64,000 nucleotides of DNA from G963675935 sp963823895 (GTDB lineage: Bacteria > Planctomycetota > Planctomycetia > Pirellulales > Thermoguttaceae), in contig CAWGNG010000021.1 of assembly GCA_963823895.1 (NCBI GenBank), forward strand, positions 227,211 through 291,210, in the 5' to 3' direction. The notes beneath the pieces were generated by a model. It was not told the DNA's origin. It worked only from the letters and a program-made list of their open reading frames with translations, and searched no databases. Made by a program: the position numbers and the translations under genes. Shown here piece by piece: positions 8,522-16,371 of the stretch (the stretch's first letter is position 1; the number at the start of each line of letters is the position of its first letter).

Positions 8522-8753
8522 GCCGACGGAACCGGCGTCCAAGTCCCCTGGTCCTCCCCACGGAGCCACGTGCAGCCGTAACAGCGCAGTTCTCGACCAG
8601 CAGGGTCGATTGACAGTAGTGCCACGGCGGGGCACACCTCAATTGCGTCTTCGTCCCCCGCCCGCGATTGAGCGTGTGCGGGGCCAATACCTCCGCGGCT
8701 GCCCCCTGGTTCATCCGATGGCAGTCTGCTATGCTGCCAGCGATTCTGACTGG

Positions 8754-8878
8754 CCAAAATCACCCCTGATTGCAGGAGTCGTTTCGAGCCCGGGTACGTT
8801 GGTATGGCAGTTGTACTGCCATACCCCAACGAGGCGGCAGTTCAACTGCCTCCCCAACAAGTGACCAAAATCACCCCT
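8754..8878. repeat. Palindromic repeat family A element flanked by 14-bp direct repeats
   Basis: Hairpin 1 has arms 8801-8811/8815-8825 and hairpin 2 has arms 8836-8842/8844-8850, both with the GGCAGT...ACTGCC core seen in yggS. The 14-mer CCAAAATCACCCCT stands at 8754-8767 and again at 8865-8878, bracketing the hairpins. The rest of the 385-base gap between the two-CW gene and the kinase gene shows no gene. Confidence 0.7.
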
Positions 8879-8906
8879 TGAAACAGAAGAGAACCGGAGG
8901 TTTGTC

Positions 8907-10322
8907 ATGCCTGTTACTACCGAATCAATGGCGGCCTGGTGCCGCAAACTGTTGGGGGCCGATCCGAATTCGCCGCGTCTGACATTGGAACAATATCTGG
9001 CTGCCATTCCACGGATGGAGTGTCTCGGCAAGTTGCCCAGCGGCACGCCGGTGCTGGTCCGCGGCGATACGGACGCCAAGCCCGGCAAGACCATCGGCGA
9101 AGGGGACATCCGGCTGCGGTCGATGAAAGAGACGCTCAAATACGGCCAGGATCTCGGCTGGAAGCAGATCATCTTCGGCCACGTCGGCCGCGAGCCGGAG
9201 AAATCGCTGGCTAAGGTCGCCGCCCGCTTGGGCGAGATCCTCGGCTGCCCGGTCACGTTTATCGCCGACTGGCTCGACCCGGCCACGGTGACCATCAAGG
9301 ACGATGCGGCGAAGACGATCGCCGCAAGCGGTCCGGGCAGCGTCATCATGCTGGAAAACACGCGAAAATACGACATCGAGCGCGTCCTTTGGAAGGCGAA
9401 AGCAGCCGACATCGACCGACTGGCGGGAAATCTCGCCAAGTTGGCCAACGAGTTCGCCGCCAAGGTAGCCAAAGTCTACGTACACGAGGCTTTTTCCGCC
9501 GGCAGCCTCGACGCATCGAGTGTGGTGGTTCCCGCCGCGATGGAGAAAGTAGCCCTGGGCAAGTACGAGGCCGAGCAGTTCGATGGCCACTTGAAGCAAT
9601 GCCTCAACGCGCAGATGGTCATCTTCAGCGGCTTGAAGATCGACAAACTCGACGATCTACAAGCGATGATCGCCCGGGGGAAGATCCGCAAGGTCATTGC
9701 CGCCGGTTCGCTGGCGGCGGGACTAAAGAAGGCCGCGATGGAGATCGAGGGCAAACAGTTCGACCTTGGCCTGTCTCAAGATGCGGGGCACAAGGACAAG
9801 CCCTATTACATTCCGCAAGAGCGGATCGAGCAGGCGAAACGGATGCTCACTGAGGGAAAGGCCAAAGGGATCGAATTTGTCTTGCCTGTCGATTTTGTGC
9901 TTCAGGACGGCAAGGTCTCAAGTGGAATCGGGCCCGGCAACCAGCAGTTCGACGTCGGGCCTGCCTCCAGCGCTCTTTACGAAAAGACGGTGGGCGATTT
10001 CATCGCGGCGCACAAGTCCGACAAGCCGGCGGCGGTGGTGTTTCACAACGGCGTATTCGGAATGTTCGAAGACCCGCGATTTGAACAAGGGACGCGGAAG
10101 TTCACGGCCCAACTGAAGCGGATGACCGACGCCGGCATCAAGGTCTACGTCGGCGGCGGCGAAGGGGGCGCGGCCATCGAGAAATACGGCCAGCCGGACT
10201 GGATCACCTACTGTTTCACCGCCGGGGGAACGGTGCTCAACGCCCTGGGCAGCGAGCCGGTGCCCTACCTGGTCGCGTTAAGGATGGCGGCCGAAGCGAT
10301 GGGGCCTTGCCCGCATAAATGA
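8907..10322 (+). CDS. Divergent phosphoglycerate kinase-family protein
   Basis: 471 residues, longer than ordinary Pgk (about 390-415). The whole Pgk plan can be followed: V-L-V-R-G-D-T-D where Pgk has VLVRVDFN, G-H-V-G-R for SHLGR, M-L-E-N-T-R, H-E-A-F-S for NDAFG, V-F-H-N-G-V-F-G-M-F-E for the WNGPMGVFE nucleotide loop, and a final G-G-G-E-G-G-A-A-I-E-K. Several substrate residues (Asp and Asn of the VDFN loop, the Asp of NDAF) are therefore changed. It may be a paralogue with another substrate or a degenerate kinase; the canonical pgk is not in the window. The start has GAGAACCGGAGG upstream. Confidence 0.75.
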   Translation: MPVTTESMAAWCRKLLGADPNSPRLTLEQYLAAIPRMECLGKLPSGTPVLVRGDTDAKPGKTIGEGDIRLRSMKETLKYGQDLGWKQIIFGHVGREPEKSLAKVAARLGEILGCPVTFIADWLDPATVTIKDDAAKTIAASGPGSVIMLENTRKYDIERVLWKAKAADIDRLAGNLAKLANEFAAKVAKVYVHEAFSAGSLDASSVVVPAAMEKVALGKYEAEQFDGHLKQCLNAQMVIFSGLKIDKLDDLQAMIARGKIRKVIAAGSLAAGLKKAAMEIEGKQFDLGLSQDAGHKDKPYYIPQERIEQAKRMLTEGKAKGIEFVLPVDFVLQDGKVSSGIGPGNQQFDVGPASSALYEKTVGDFIAAHKSDKPAAVVFHNGVFGMFEDPRFEQGTRKFTAQLKRMTDAGIKVYVGGGEGGAAIEKYGQPDWITYCFTAGGTVLNALGSEPVPYLVALRMAAEAMGPCPHK

Positions 10323-10539
10323 TCGACAGCGTTGCAAAGCGGTCAAGTATCGGCGGCCAGCTATCAGCTATCAGCCATCGGCGACCAGCCCGCTGACGAT
10401 AGACATGGCGGCGGTATTCCATCGTGAGCCGACGGGCGAACGCCGGTTAAATTCCCGACAAGCTGGAGGCTGATCGCTGACGGCTGGCAGGCAACTGCCG
10501 ACGTATGTGTCCAGATGCGCTCTCAGCGAGCCTGAACGC
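10323..10539. other. Intergenic stretch with short imperfect repeats
   Basis: I see no gene here. The TATCAGCTATCAGCCATC segment (about 10359-10380) and GGCTGATCGCTGACGGCTGG (about 10467-10490) form an imperfect inverted arrangement between the kinase gene and the convergent HPt gene; it may be another dispersed palindromic repeat or a bidirectional terminator. Confidence 0.3.
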
Positions 10540-10872
10540 TTACCGCGGCTCTCCGGAGCGAACGCGGTCGCAGAGATCGACCAATTCCTCGATGGCCTCG
10601 CGGATTTGCTCCTCCGGCTCAGCGTCTCGGATAGTGCTTTCCAACTTGCCCGCGGATGGAGAGATGACGGCGAATCCGTAGCTGCCGGCGGCCCCCTTCA
10701 ATTGATGTGCGCTCTGTCGCAGGCCGTCCCAGTCCCGCCGCTCGAAATGATCGAGCAGAGATGCTACGCGTTCCGGCATCTCCTCGACGAACATGTCGAC
10801 GAGCTCTCCAAGGTCGGGATCGGCTGCAAGGGAAGAGTACACACACTCTGCACCGGCATTTACCTGGGGCAT
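10540..10872 (-). CDS. Stand-alone histidine phosphotransfer (HPt) protein
   Basis: 110 residues. The HPt signature S-A-H-Q-L-K-G-A-A-G-S-Y-G is clear, giving the phosphorylated histidine, preceded by helices with L-V-D-M-F-V-E-E-M-P-E-R. HPt proteins relay phosphate between response-regulator receivers. No histidine kinase or receiver gene is nearby, so it is an orphan phosphorelay component. Start 10872 is chosen because translation from the upstream ATG (10953) would add 27 residues of non-family sequence. Confidence 0.85.
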   Translation of the reverse strand: MPQVNAGAECVYSSLAADPDLGELVDMFVEEMPERVASLLDHFERRDWDGLRQSAHQLKGAAGSYGFAVISPSAGKLESTIRDAEPEEQIREAIEELVDLCDRVRSGEPR

Positions 10873-11325
10873 AACGTGATACCTGATCGGTGTTGGTGAC
10901 GGATCGAGCCGTCGGCGATATCTTGCCAAGATGATACGGCAACGCGCAAGCATAGGTCATACGCTGTCCCAATTCCACGTGATTCCGACGGCTTGGAAAC
11001 GACAGGCGCTGACGGAAGCGGTGGAACTGCCCCGTTGCACCCATCTCTTGGGGAACTTCGTCGAGGCGAAGACGACGATTTGTCGCCGTCTTGTTAAGAT
11101 ACGAAATGTACGTCGCCTATCAGGGGGGTATGTGGTGCCGTCACGCACGGAATGTGCGGCATAAGCATACTGGAGAACCTACAAGTTTTGTTGCACTTCG
11201 GTTGTCTGGTTAAGGGCAGTGATCTTCTCCGTCGATAGGAAACGGTAGATCGGACCTAGAACCCGTATCTACGCTAGTTTGCGTGAGTATCCCTAACGGT
11301 CTTTCCTAACGAAGGAGTACCTCCC
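10873..11325. other. 453-base intergenic region upstream of the cysteine-rich gene
   Basis: No convincing gene. It is the divergent 5' region of the HPt gene and of the cysteine-rich gene. The last 15 bases contain a strong GAAGGAGT ribosome binding site for the latter. I could not single out a promoter with confidence. Confidence 0.4.
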
Positions 11326-12108
11326 ATGTTGCGTCGTATCTTGTTGCCGGCACTGGCCGTAGCCGCGTTGGCGGTGGTCAGTGTCTCCAACGCCCAAGCG
11401 GGCAATGGCTGCTGCGCTCCGGCCTGCTGCACTCCCGCTTGTTGCGCGGCTCCGGCCTGTTGCGCTCCTAGCTGTTGCGACACTTGCTGCGGCCATCGTT
11501 GCCATCGCGCTCGGACCTGCTGCGGCAGCACGTGCTGCGCTCCGACCTGCTGCGCTCCGAAGTGCTGCCAGCCCGCTTGCTGCGCTCCTAGCTGCTGCGA
11601 GACTAGCTGCTGCCACGAGCGTTGCCATCGTTGTCGGACCTGCCGTCCGAAGTGCTGCGGCAGCACCTGCTGCGCTCCGGCCTGCTGCGCTCCGAAGTGC
11701 TGCGCGCCGAGCTGCTGCCAGTCTTGCGGCTGCGACACTTGCTGCTGCCACGAGCGTTGCCATCGCTGCCGGACCTGCCGTCCGAAGTGCTGCTGCAGCA
11801 CCTGCTGCGCTCCGACTTGCTGCGCTCCGAAGTGCTGCGCGCCGAGCTGCTGTGAGTCCTGCTGCGGCGAGACTTGCTGCCGCCATCATTGCCATCGCGC
11901 TCGGACCTGCTGCTGCAGCACCTGCTGTGCTCCGACCTGCTGCGCTCCGAAGTGCTGCCAGCCCGCTTGCTGCGCTCCTAGCTGCTGCGAGACTAGCTGC
12001 TGCCACGAGCGTTGCCATCACGTTCGCTGCCGGAAGTGCTGCGGCTGCGAGTGCGGATCCTGCGGAACCTGTGCGCCGGCTTGCTGTGCGCCCGCCTGCT
12101 GCAAATGA
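11326..12108 (+). CDS. Secreted cysteine-rich repeat protein (CCAPxCC repeats)
   Basis: 260 residues. A signal peptide (about 1-25, ending A-N-A-Q-A) precedes about 234 residues that contain some 91 cysteines by hand count (about 39%), nearly all as C-C pairs spaced by two or three residues, mostly as C-C-A-P-x-C-C. Longer units recur with a period near 40 residues, alternating C-C-A-P blocks with H-E-R-C-H-R-C-R-T-C-R-P segments. GAAGGAGT precedes the ATG and a strong terminator follows, so it is an independent, probably well expressed gene. I recognise no named family. A metal-binding or disulfide-crosslinked envelope or spore-coat-like protein is possible. The next gene downstream, on the opposite strand, is cysteine synthase. 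Confidence 0.8.
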   Translation: MLRRILLPALAVAALAVVSVSNAQAGNGCCAPACCTPACCAAPACCAPSCCDTCCGHRCHRARTCCGSTCCAPTCCAPKCCQPACCAPSCCETSCCHERCHRCRTCRPKCCGSTCCAPACCAPKCCAPSCCQSCGCDTCCCHERCHRCRTCRPKCCCSTCCAPTCCAPKCCAPSCCESCCGETCCRHHCHRARTCCCSTCCAPTCCAPKCCQPACCAPSCCETSCCHERCHHVRCRKCCGCECGSCGTCAPACCAPACCK

Positions 12109-12179
12109 GGACGTTGAAGCGAGGCTGCTCAAGCGGTTAGTGAAGTCCGTTTGAGCGGCGCGCCTATGCGACAATTTCG

Positions 12180-12220
12180 AGCGGCCCGGTCGAGATTCGA
12201 TCGGGCCGCTTGACTTTTTT
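12180..12220 (+). terminator. Rho-independent terminator of the cysteine-rich gene
   Basis: A stem of about 13 pairs, with core arms 12181-12188 and 12202-12209 (GCGGCCCG/CGGGCCGC) and a short loop, is followed by TTGACTTTTTT. Confidence 0.85.
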
Positions 12221-12221
12221 A

Positions 12222-12356
12222 TGAGGGGCTAGGGGCTAGGGATTGGGGGCCAGAGATCAGGGGGCAGGGGCGGGAGGGAAACAACCAAGAACAAGAACAA
12301 CACAGCGTCTCCGGAATCGGCTCGCCAATCTCTAGCCCCTAACCCCTGGTCCCAAA
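12222..12356. repeat. Inverted GGGGCTAGGG-type repeat
   Basis: AGGGGCTAGGGGCTAGGG near 12225-12242 is matched in inverse by CTAGCCCCTAACCCCT near 12332-12347. A related CCCCTAGCCCCT lies at about 4002-4013, across the yggS/larA overlap. It looks like a dispersed noncoding repeat between convergent genes. Confidence 0.5.
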
Positions 12357-12358
12357 CG

Positions 12359-13318
12359 TTACTCCGGGAACAATTTCGTCGAGAGATACCGCTCGCCGAG
12401 GTCGGGGAGAATCGCGACGACCAGCTTGCCGGCGCTTGCCGGGCGGCGGGCGAATTGCAGTGCCGCCCAGGCCGCCGCTCCGGCGCTGATCCCGCACAAA
12501 AAGCCCTCTTGCCGGGCCAGTTGCCGCGAAGTCTCCATCGCGTCCTCGTCACCGACCTGAATCACCTCGTCGATCACCGACAGGTTGAGCACGTCGGGAA
12601 TGAAGCCGGCGCCGATTCCTTGAATGGCGTGTCGGCCGGGCTTCAGCGGCTGGCCGGCCAACCGCTGGCTGATGACCGGGCTGGCGGCCGGCTCGACCGC
12701 CACCACGCGGACGCCGGGTTTGCGGGCCTTCAGCACCTCGCCCACGCCGGTGATCGTGCCGCCGGTGCCCACGCTGACCACGACCACGTCGATCGCCCCG
12801 GCGGTGTCGCGCCAAATCTCCTCGGCCGTCGTCTTGCGGTGAATCTCGGGGTTGGCCGGATTCTTGAACTGCTGCGGCATGTAGTAATTCGAGTTTTCCG
12901 CCACGAGCTCCTCCGCCTTTCGCACGGCGCCGGGCATTCCATCGGCGGCCGGCGTCAACACGATCTCGGCGCCGAGGGCCTTTAGCAGCCGGCGGCGTTC
13001 GAGGCTCATGCTTTCGGGCATGGTCACGGCGAGCTTGTATCCGCGCGCGGCGCAGACGTAGGCTAGCCCGATACCGGTGTTGCCGCTGGTCGGCTCGATG
13101 ACGACGGTGTCGCGGCCGATGAGGCCCTTTTGCTCGGCGTCGTCGATCATGGCCACGGCGATGCGGTCCTTGACGCTCCAGAGCGGGTTCATGTTCTCCA
13201 ACTTGCCCGCTACCGTGGCAACGCACCCTTCGGCGATGCGACGCAGGCGCACAAGCGGCGTATTGCCGACGCACTGGGTAATGTCGTCGAAGACGCGGCC
13301 GAAACTGGCGACGGTCAT
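12359..13318 (-). CDS. cysK: Cysteine synthase A
   Basis: 319 residues, normal length. The PLP lysine is Lys50 in W-S-V-K-D-R; the substrate loop E-P-T-S-G-N-T-G and the phosphate-binding G-T-G-G-T-I-T-G are present, as is the C-terminal G-I-S-A-G-A-A segment. The enzyme makes L-cysteine from O-acetylserine and sulfide. It begins 33 bases after the end of the large membrane-protein gene on the same strand and may be co-transcribed with it. It is convergent with the cysteine-rich protein gene. Confidence 0.93.
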   Translation of the reverse strand: MTVASFGRVFDDITQCVGNTPLVRLRRIAEGCVATVAGKLENMNPLWSVKDRIAVAMIDDAEQKGLIGRDTVVIEPTSGNTGIGLAYVCAARGYKLAVTMPESMSLERRRLLKALGAEIVLTPAADGMPGAVRKAEELVAENSNYYMPQQFKNPANPEIHRKTTAEEIWRDTAGAIDVVVVSVGTGGTITGVGEVLKARKPGVRVVAVEPAASPVISQRLAGQPLKPGRHAIQGIGAGFIPDVLNLSVIDEVIQVGDEDAMETSRQLARQEGFLCGISAGAAAWAALQFARRPASAGKLVVAILPDLGERYLSTKLFPE

Positions 13319-13351
13319 GGCATGGCTCCTTCGGTTCGAGGAATGTCTTCT

Positions 13352-16297
13352 CTACAGGTCCGCCGGGCCCGATTCCTTCAGATCGGGCTTCTTGCCGCGG
13401 TCGTTCTTTTCTGTTGCGGGCGGCGGGAACTCCGGCCAGCGATCGCCGTCGAAGAACGGACGCACCAAGCCGAACAACGTATTATACCGGTCTCGTACAG
13501 TGGCGTTCGGCTCCAACATCCAGCCAGGCGACATTGCCTGCTCTAACCGCGGTCGGAGCTTGCCGTCGGCGCCTCGCTTGAGCTTCCAGCCCGGCACGGC
13601 CTCCGCAGCGGAGTCTACGAGAAGATTGCCGTTGGCGTCGAGCGGGCCGACCCACGTCTCGCCCATCGCCATGTCGTTCCACAACGAGCCGAACCCGACG
13701 GCCATGACTGAGCCTTTGCCATGGCGGAGGACGGCGGCAACGGGGCATTTGTCGAGTTTCACGACGGGTTTCCCGCCGACGATTTCGCAGACGCTGTCCA
13801 CCTCGACCGCGGGCATCTTGACGGCGGCCGTCAGTTTGCCCTTCCGGACGCGGTCGTGGGGGATCGACATCCGAAATGGCCAGAGGAGGCTGTTGGCCGT
13901 CGAACTTGTGTTTTCCGGCGAGTCGATCACCAGCAACTTGCCACCGGCGTCGACGTACTGCTCGACTTGCCGACGAAACTCCGCCGATACTGCCCGGCTC
14001 GGGCAGATGGCCACGAGCACGTCGCCGCTGAACGCCTCGGGGCCCTCTTTCCGCACTGTATGGCAGTCGAGGCGGGCGAGCCATTGCTCGAGCAGCCCGT
14101 AGCCTGCGCCGCCACCTTCAGTATAGGGCCCTTTGGAGAGCGGCACGCTCGAGGTGGTGCGGTCGATGACCACGCATTTTTCGGGCCGCAAGCGTTCCGG
14201 CGTCGGCATGGCCCAGCGATGAGCCCCGACAACGGCCAATGAAGCGAGAACCCAGCCGCAGGTGCCGGCAGCCAGCAAGACGAGCCACACTCCACCAGTC
14301 GGTCGCCTGATCGCAATCCAGAGCCCGGTCGCCAACGGCACGAGGCCGAGCAGCAGCAGCCACGGCCGCGGATTGAGCCAGGGCTCGGCACGGTTGAGCC
14401 ATTCGACCATGCCGAGCATCACCTCGGACTTGCCCGGCTGGCCGACGCAGAAGTTCGAGAAGACGGTCGAGTCGGCGAAGGCGACGGCGCGGCCTTTTCC
14501 GTAGCCTGCCGCCCAGGCTTGCACGAACGCCCCGTAGCGCATCTCCGGACAGTGATTCGGCACGGGATGGAAGTTGTCGGCATGGTACTCGGGGCCCATG
14601 CTCCACAGGCCGGTGTTGACGATGACCGGCCGGCCGCGGCTGTGGCCCGGATCGATCGAGCAGGAGACGGCGAAATCCATCGGCGGCATGTACTGCACGG
14701 CGGGATGGCATACCGCCGGGGGAACGTACAACTGTTCATAAGGTGAGTCGCCGAAGCTGAACAAGACGTCGTCACGGAAGATGAAGCCCATCGGGCGGAT
14801 GATGTCGTTCATCGCCGTGCTCGACCGCTCGTAATCCGTGTGATCGCCGATCAGCAGCAGTCCGCCCCCCTCTTCGACAAACCGAGTGACCGCCGCCGCT
14901 TCCTCCGGGGAGTATCGCTCGGTGGGTATTTTGATAATCAGCACGTCGCACTTGGCCAGCGTCTCCTTGTCGATCTTGTCTTCCTCCGACAGCCGCGACA
15001 TCTCGTAGTACTGGCCGAGATACCGGTAGATACGGGCGTAGTTGTAGCCGGAGTTTACCTCCGGGTAGGGCTCCGGCTCGACGAACCATTTGGTATCGTA
15101 GGGCTTCGTGGTTGGTTCCCACTTCGAGTGCCGCTCGACGAACATGACGCGGCCCTGTTTGCGTCCACCGACCGGACACCAGTAGATCGCCGCCGTGAAC
15201 AGGGCAACAGCCAGTGCGATAAGGCCGGCAGCACCGGCAAGACGAAAGCGTCGCGGGCTGGGTACTTCAGTGCTCGGTTGCGCACCGGGTCCAGGGCTGG
15301 GCACTTCAGTGCCCAGTTGTGTGCTGGATCGCTCCGATTCCTCCCCCTTTCCGTTCGCCCTACGCCGCGTGGACGCGGCGGCTAAACGATCGGTATCTGC
15401 GTCGCGACATGTCGGCTGCTTTCCCGCTCGCACGAACCGCCACGCTAGCAGCACCGGCATGATCAGCAGCAACAGTAGCATCCAGGAGGAGAAGAAGTGG
15501 TTCATCGCGTGCAGCGGGCGATCGGGATCGCTGCGCAACACGCGGTGCAGATAGATCGCCATCAACAGGCCCGCTCGCATCGGCAGCCAAAGGACGACGA
15601 TTAGGATCAGCCTCCGCAGATTGGCGATCCAACTTCGCCATCCCGCCATGAAGCCGCAGGCCTGAATCTGTTGTGGCTCAGGCGTCTCGCCTGTGTCTGC
15701 TCCGGCAGCCGGGACGGCTGCACCGCAAAATAGCATCATCAAGCCGCCGACCAGGAACAGCAGCGTGGCCGGATCGAGCAGCAGTTCCCAGGTGGCCCCG
15801 AGACGGTGAACTTGCCGCATCGAGTGCATCACGATGGTCGAGCCGTCGGCGGTCGCGTCGATTCCCAGCAGCGCGGCGACGCTGGCCAGCACGTCGGGCA
15901 ACGGCCAAGGCAGTTCGTGGGTGTAGGCGGTCTGGGCGGCGTAAAGTTCCAAGGCTAACGCCTGGACCAGGAGCACCACGCCCGCAACCACGGCTCCGCC
16001 GGCCAGCCAGTCGGACCATCGCTTTCGGATCGGCAGCAGCGGAACCGCCAATCCCGCCACGATCAATAGCGGCGCGGCGCGGTAAGGCCACGGGGCAAAC
16101 CAGAGGGCGGGCAGGAAGAGAAAGAGTGCAACAATTCGGATTTGCAAAGCCGCACGCGGCTGCTTCGTGTTGCCCAGTAGTATCACGCCGGCGGCGATTG
16201 CGGCGAGCCAGGCATACGGGTTGGCCGGATAGAAATAGTCCAGCCCCAGCAGCCAGGAGCCCGCCAACAGTGCAGTGCCGATCCAAAAACGAATCAT
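13352..16297 (-). CDS. Large membrane protein with two DUF4350/GATase-like domains (second of a tandem pair)
   Basis: 981 residues. The N-terminal region carries multiple hydrophobic segments (first at about 5-20, W-I-G-T-A-L-L-A-G-S-W-L-L-G), then an extracytoplasmic region with K-C-D-V-L-I-I-K and G-G-G-L-L-L-I-G-D-H (about 450-490), a type of alpha/beta domain seen in DUF4350 and GATase-like proteins. A second similar block near 750-790 has L-V-A-I-C-P-S and G-G-K-L-L-V-I-D-S. Residues about 302-352 are a low-complexity insert made of dispersed palindromic repeats. The upstream gene has the same architecture, 74 bases away. Function is unknown; a role in envelope biogenesis or gliding-like machinery is only a guess. 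Confidence 0.6.
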   Translation of the reverse strand: MIRFWIGTALLAGSWLLGLDYFYPANPYAWLAAIAAGVILLGNTKQPRAALQIRIVALFLFLPALWFAPWPYRAAPLLIVAGLAVPLLPIRKRWSDWLAGGAVVAGVVLLVQALALELYAAQTAYTHELPWPLPDVLASVAALLGIDATADGSTIVMHSMRQVHRLGATWELLLDPATLLFLVGGLMMLFCGAAVPAAGADTGETPEPQQIQACGFMAGWRSWIANLRRLILIVVLWLPMRAGLLMAIYLHRVLRSDPDRPLHAMNHFFSSWMLLLLLIMPVLLAWRFVRAGKQPTCRDADTDRLAAASTRRRANGKGEESERSSTQLGTEVPSPGPGAQPSTEVPSPRRFRLAGAAGLIALAVALFTAAIYWCPVGGRKQGRVMFVERHSKWEPTTKPYDTKWFVEPEPYPEVNSGYNYARIYRYLGQYYEMSRLSEEDKIDKETLAKCDVLIIKIPTERYSPEEAAAVTRFVEEGGGLLLIGDHTDYERSSTAMNDIIRPMGFIFRDDVLFSFGDSPYEQLYVPPAVCHPAVQYMPPMDFAVSCSIDPGHSRGRPVIVNTGLWSMGPEYHADNFHPVPNHCPEMRYGAFVQAWAAGYGKGRAVAFADSTVFSNFCVGQPGKSEVMLGMVEWLNRAEPWLNPRPWLLLLGLVPLATGLWIAIRRPTGGVWLVLLAAGTCGWVLASLAVVGAHRWAMPTPERLRPEKCVVIDRTTSSVPLSKGPYTEGGGAGYGLLEQWLARLDCHTVRKEGPEAFSGDVLVAICPSRAVSAEFRRQVEQYVDAGGKLLVIDSPENTSSTANSLLWPFRMSIPHDRVRKGKLTAAVKMPAVEVDSVCEIVGGKPVVKLDKCPVAAVLRHGKGSVMAVGFGSLWNDMAMGETWVGPLDANGNLLVDSAAEAVPGWKLKRGADGKLRPRLEQAMSPGWMLEPNATVRDRYNTLFGLVRPFFDGDRWPEFPPPATEKNDRGKKPDLKESGPADL
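15240..15390. repeat. Palindromic repeats (families E and F) inside the 981-residue gene
   Basis: Family F: GCTGGGCACTTCAGTGCCCA near 15296-15316, preceded by a weaker copy near 15258-15279. Family E: CCGCGTGGACGCGGCGGCTA near 15365-15384, continuing AACGA. Both stay in frame and add about 50 low-complexity residues (E-V-P-S-P-G-P-G type). Confidence 0.7.
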
Positions 16298-16371
16298 GCG
16301 GTTAGTCCCATCCCCGTGTCGTCATCGTACGATCTCCGCGGCGTTGTTCGCATCTGAGGCTTCGGCCCCGA

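Noticed and set aside
11400..12100. Tandem DNA repeat or CRISPR array
   Set aside because: The periodicity is that of coding repeats (CC pairs) in one open frame with signal peptide; no spacer structure.
11293..12174. Long alanine-rich open frame on the minus strand opposite the cysteine-rich gene
   Set aside because: It is a mirror of the TGC-rich repeats, has no signal or ribosome site, and the plus frame has a signal peptide, good ribosome site and terminator.
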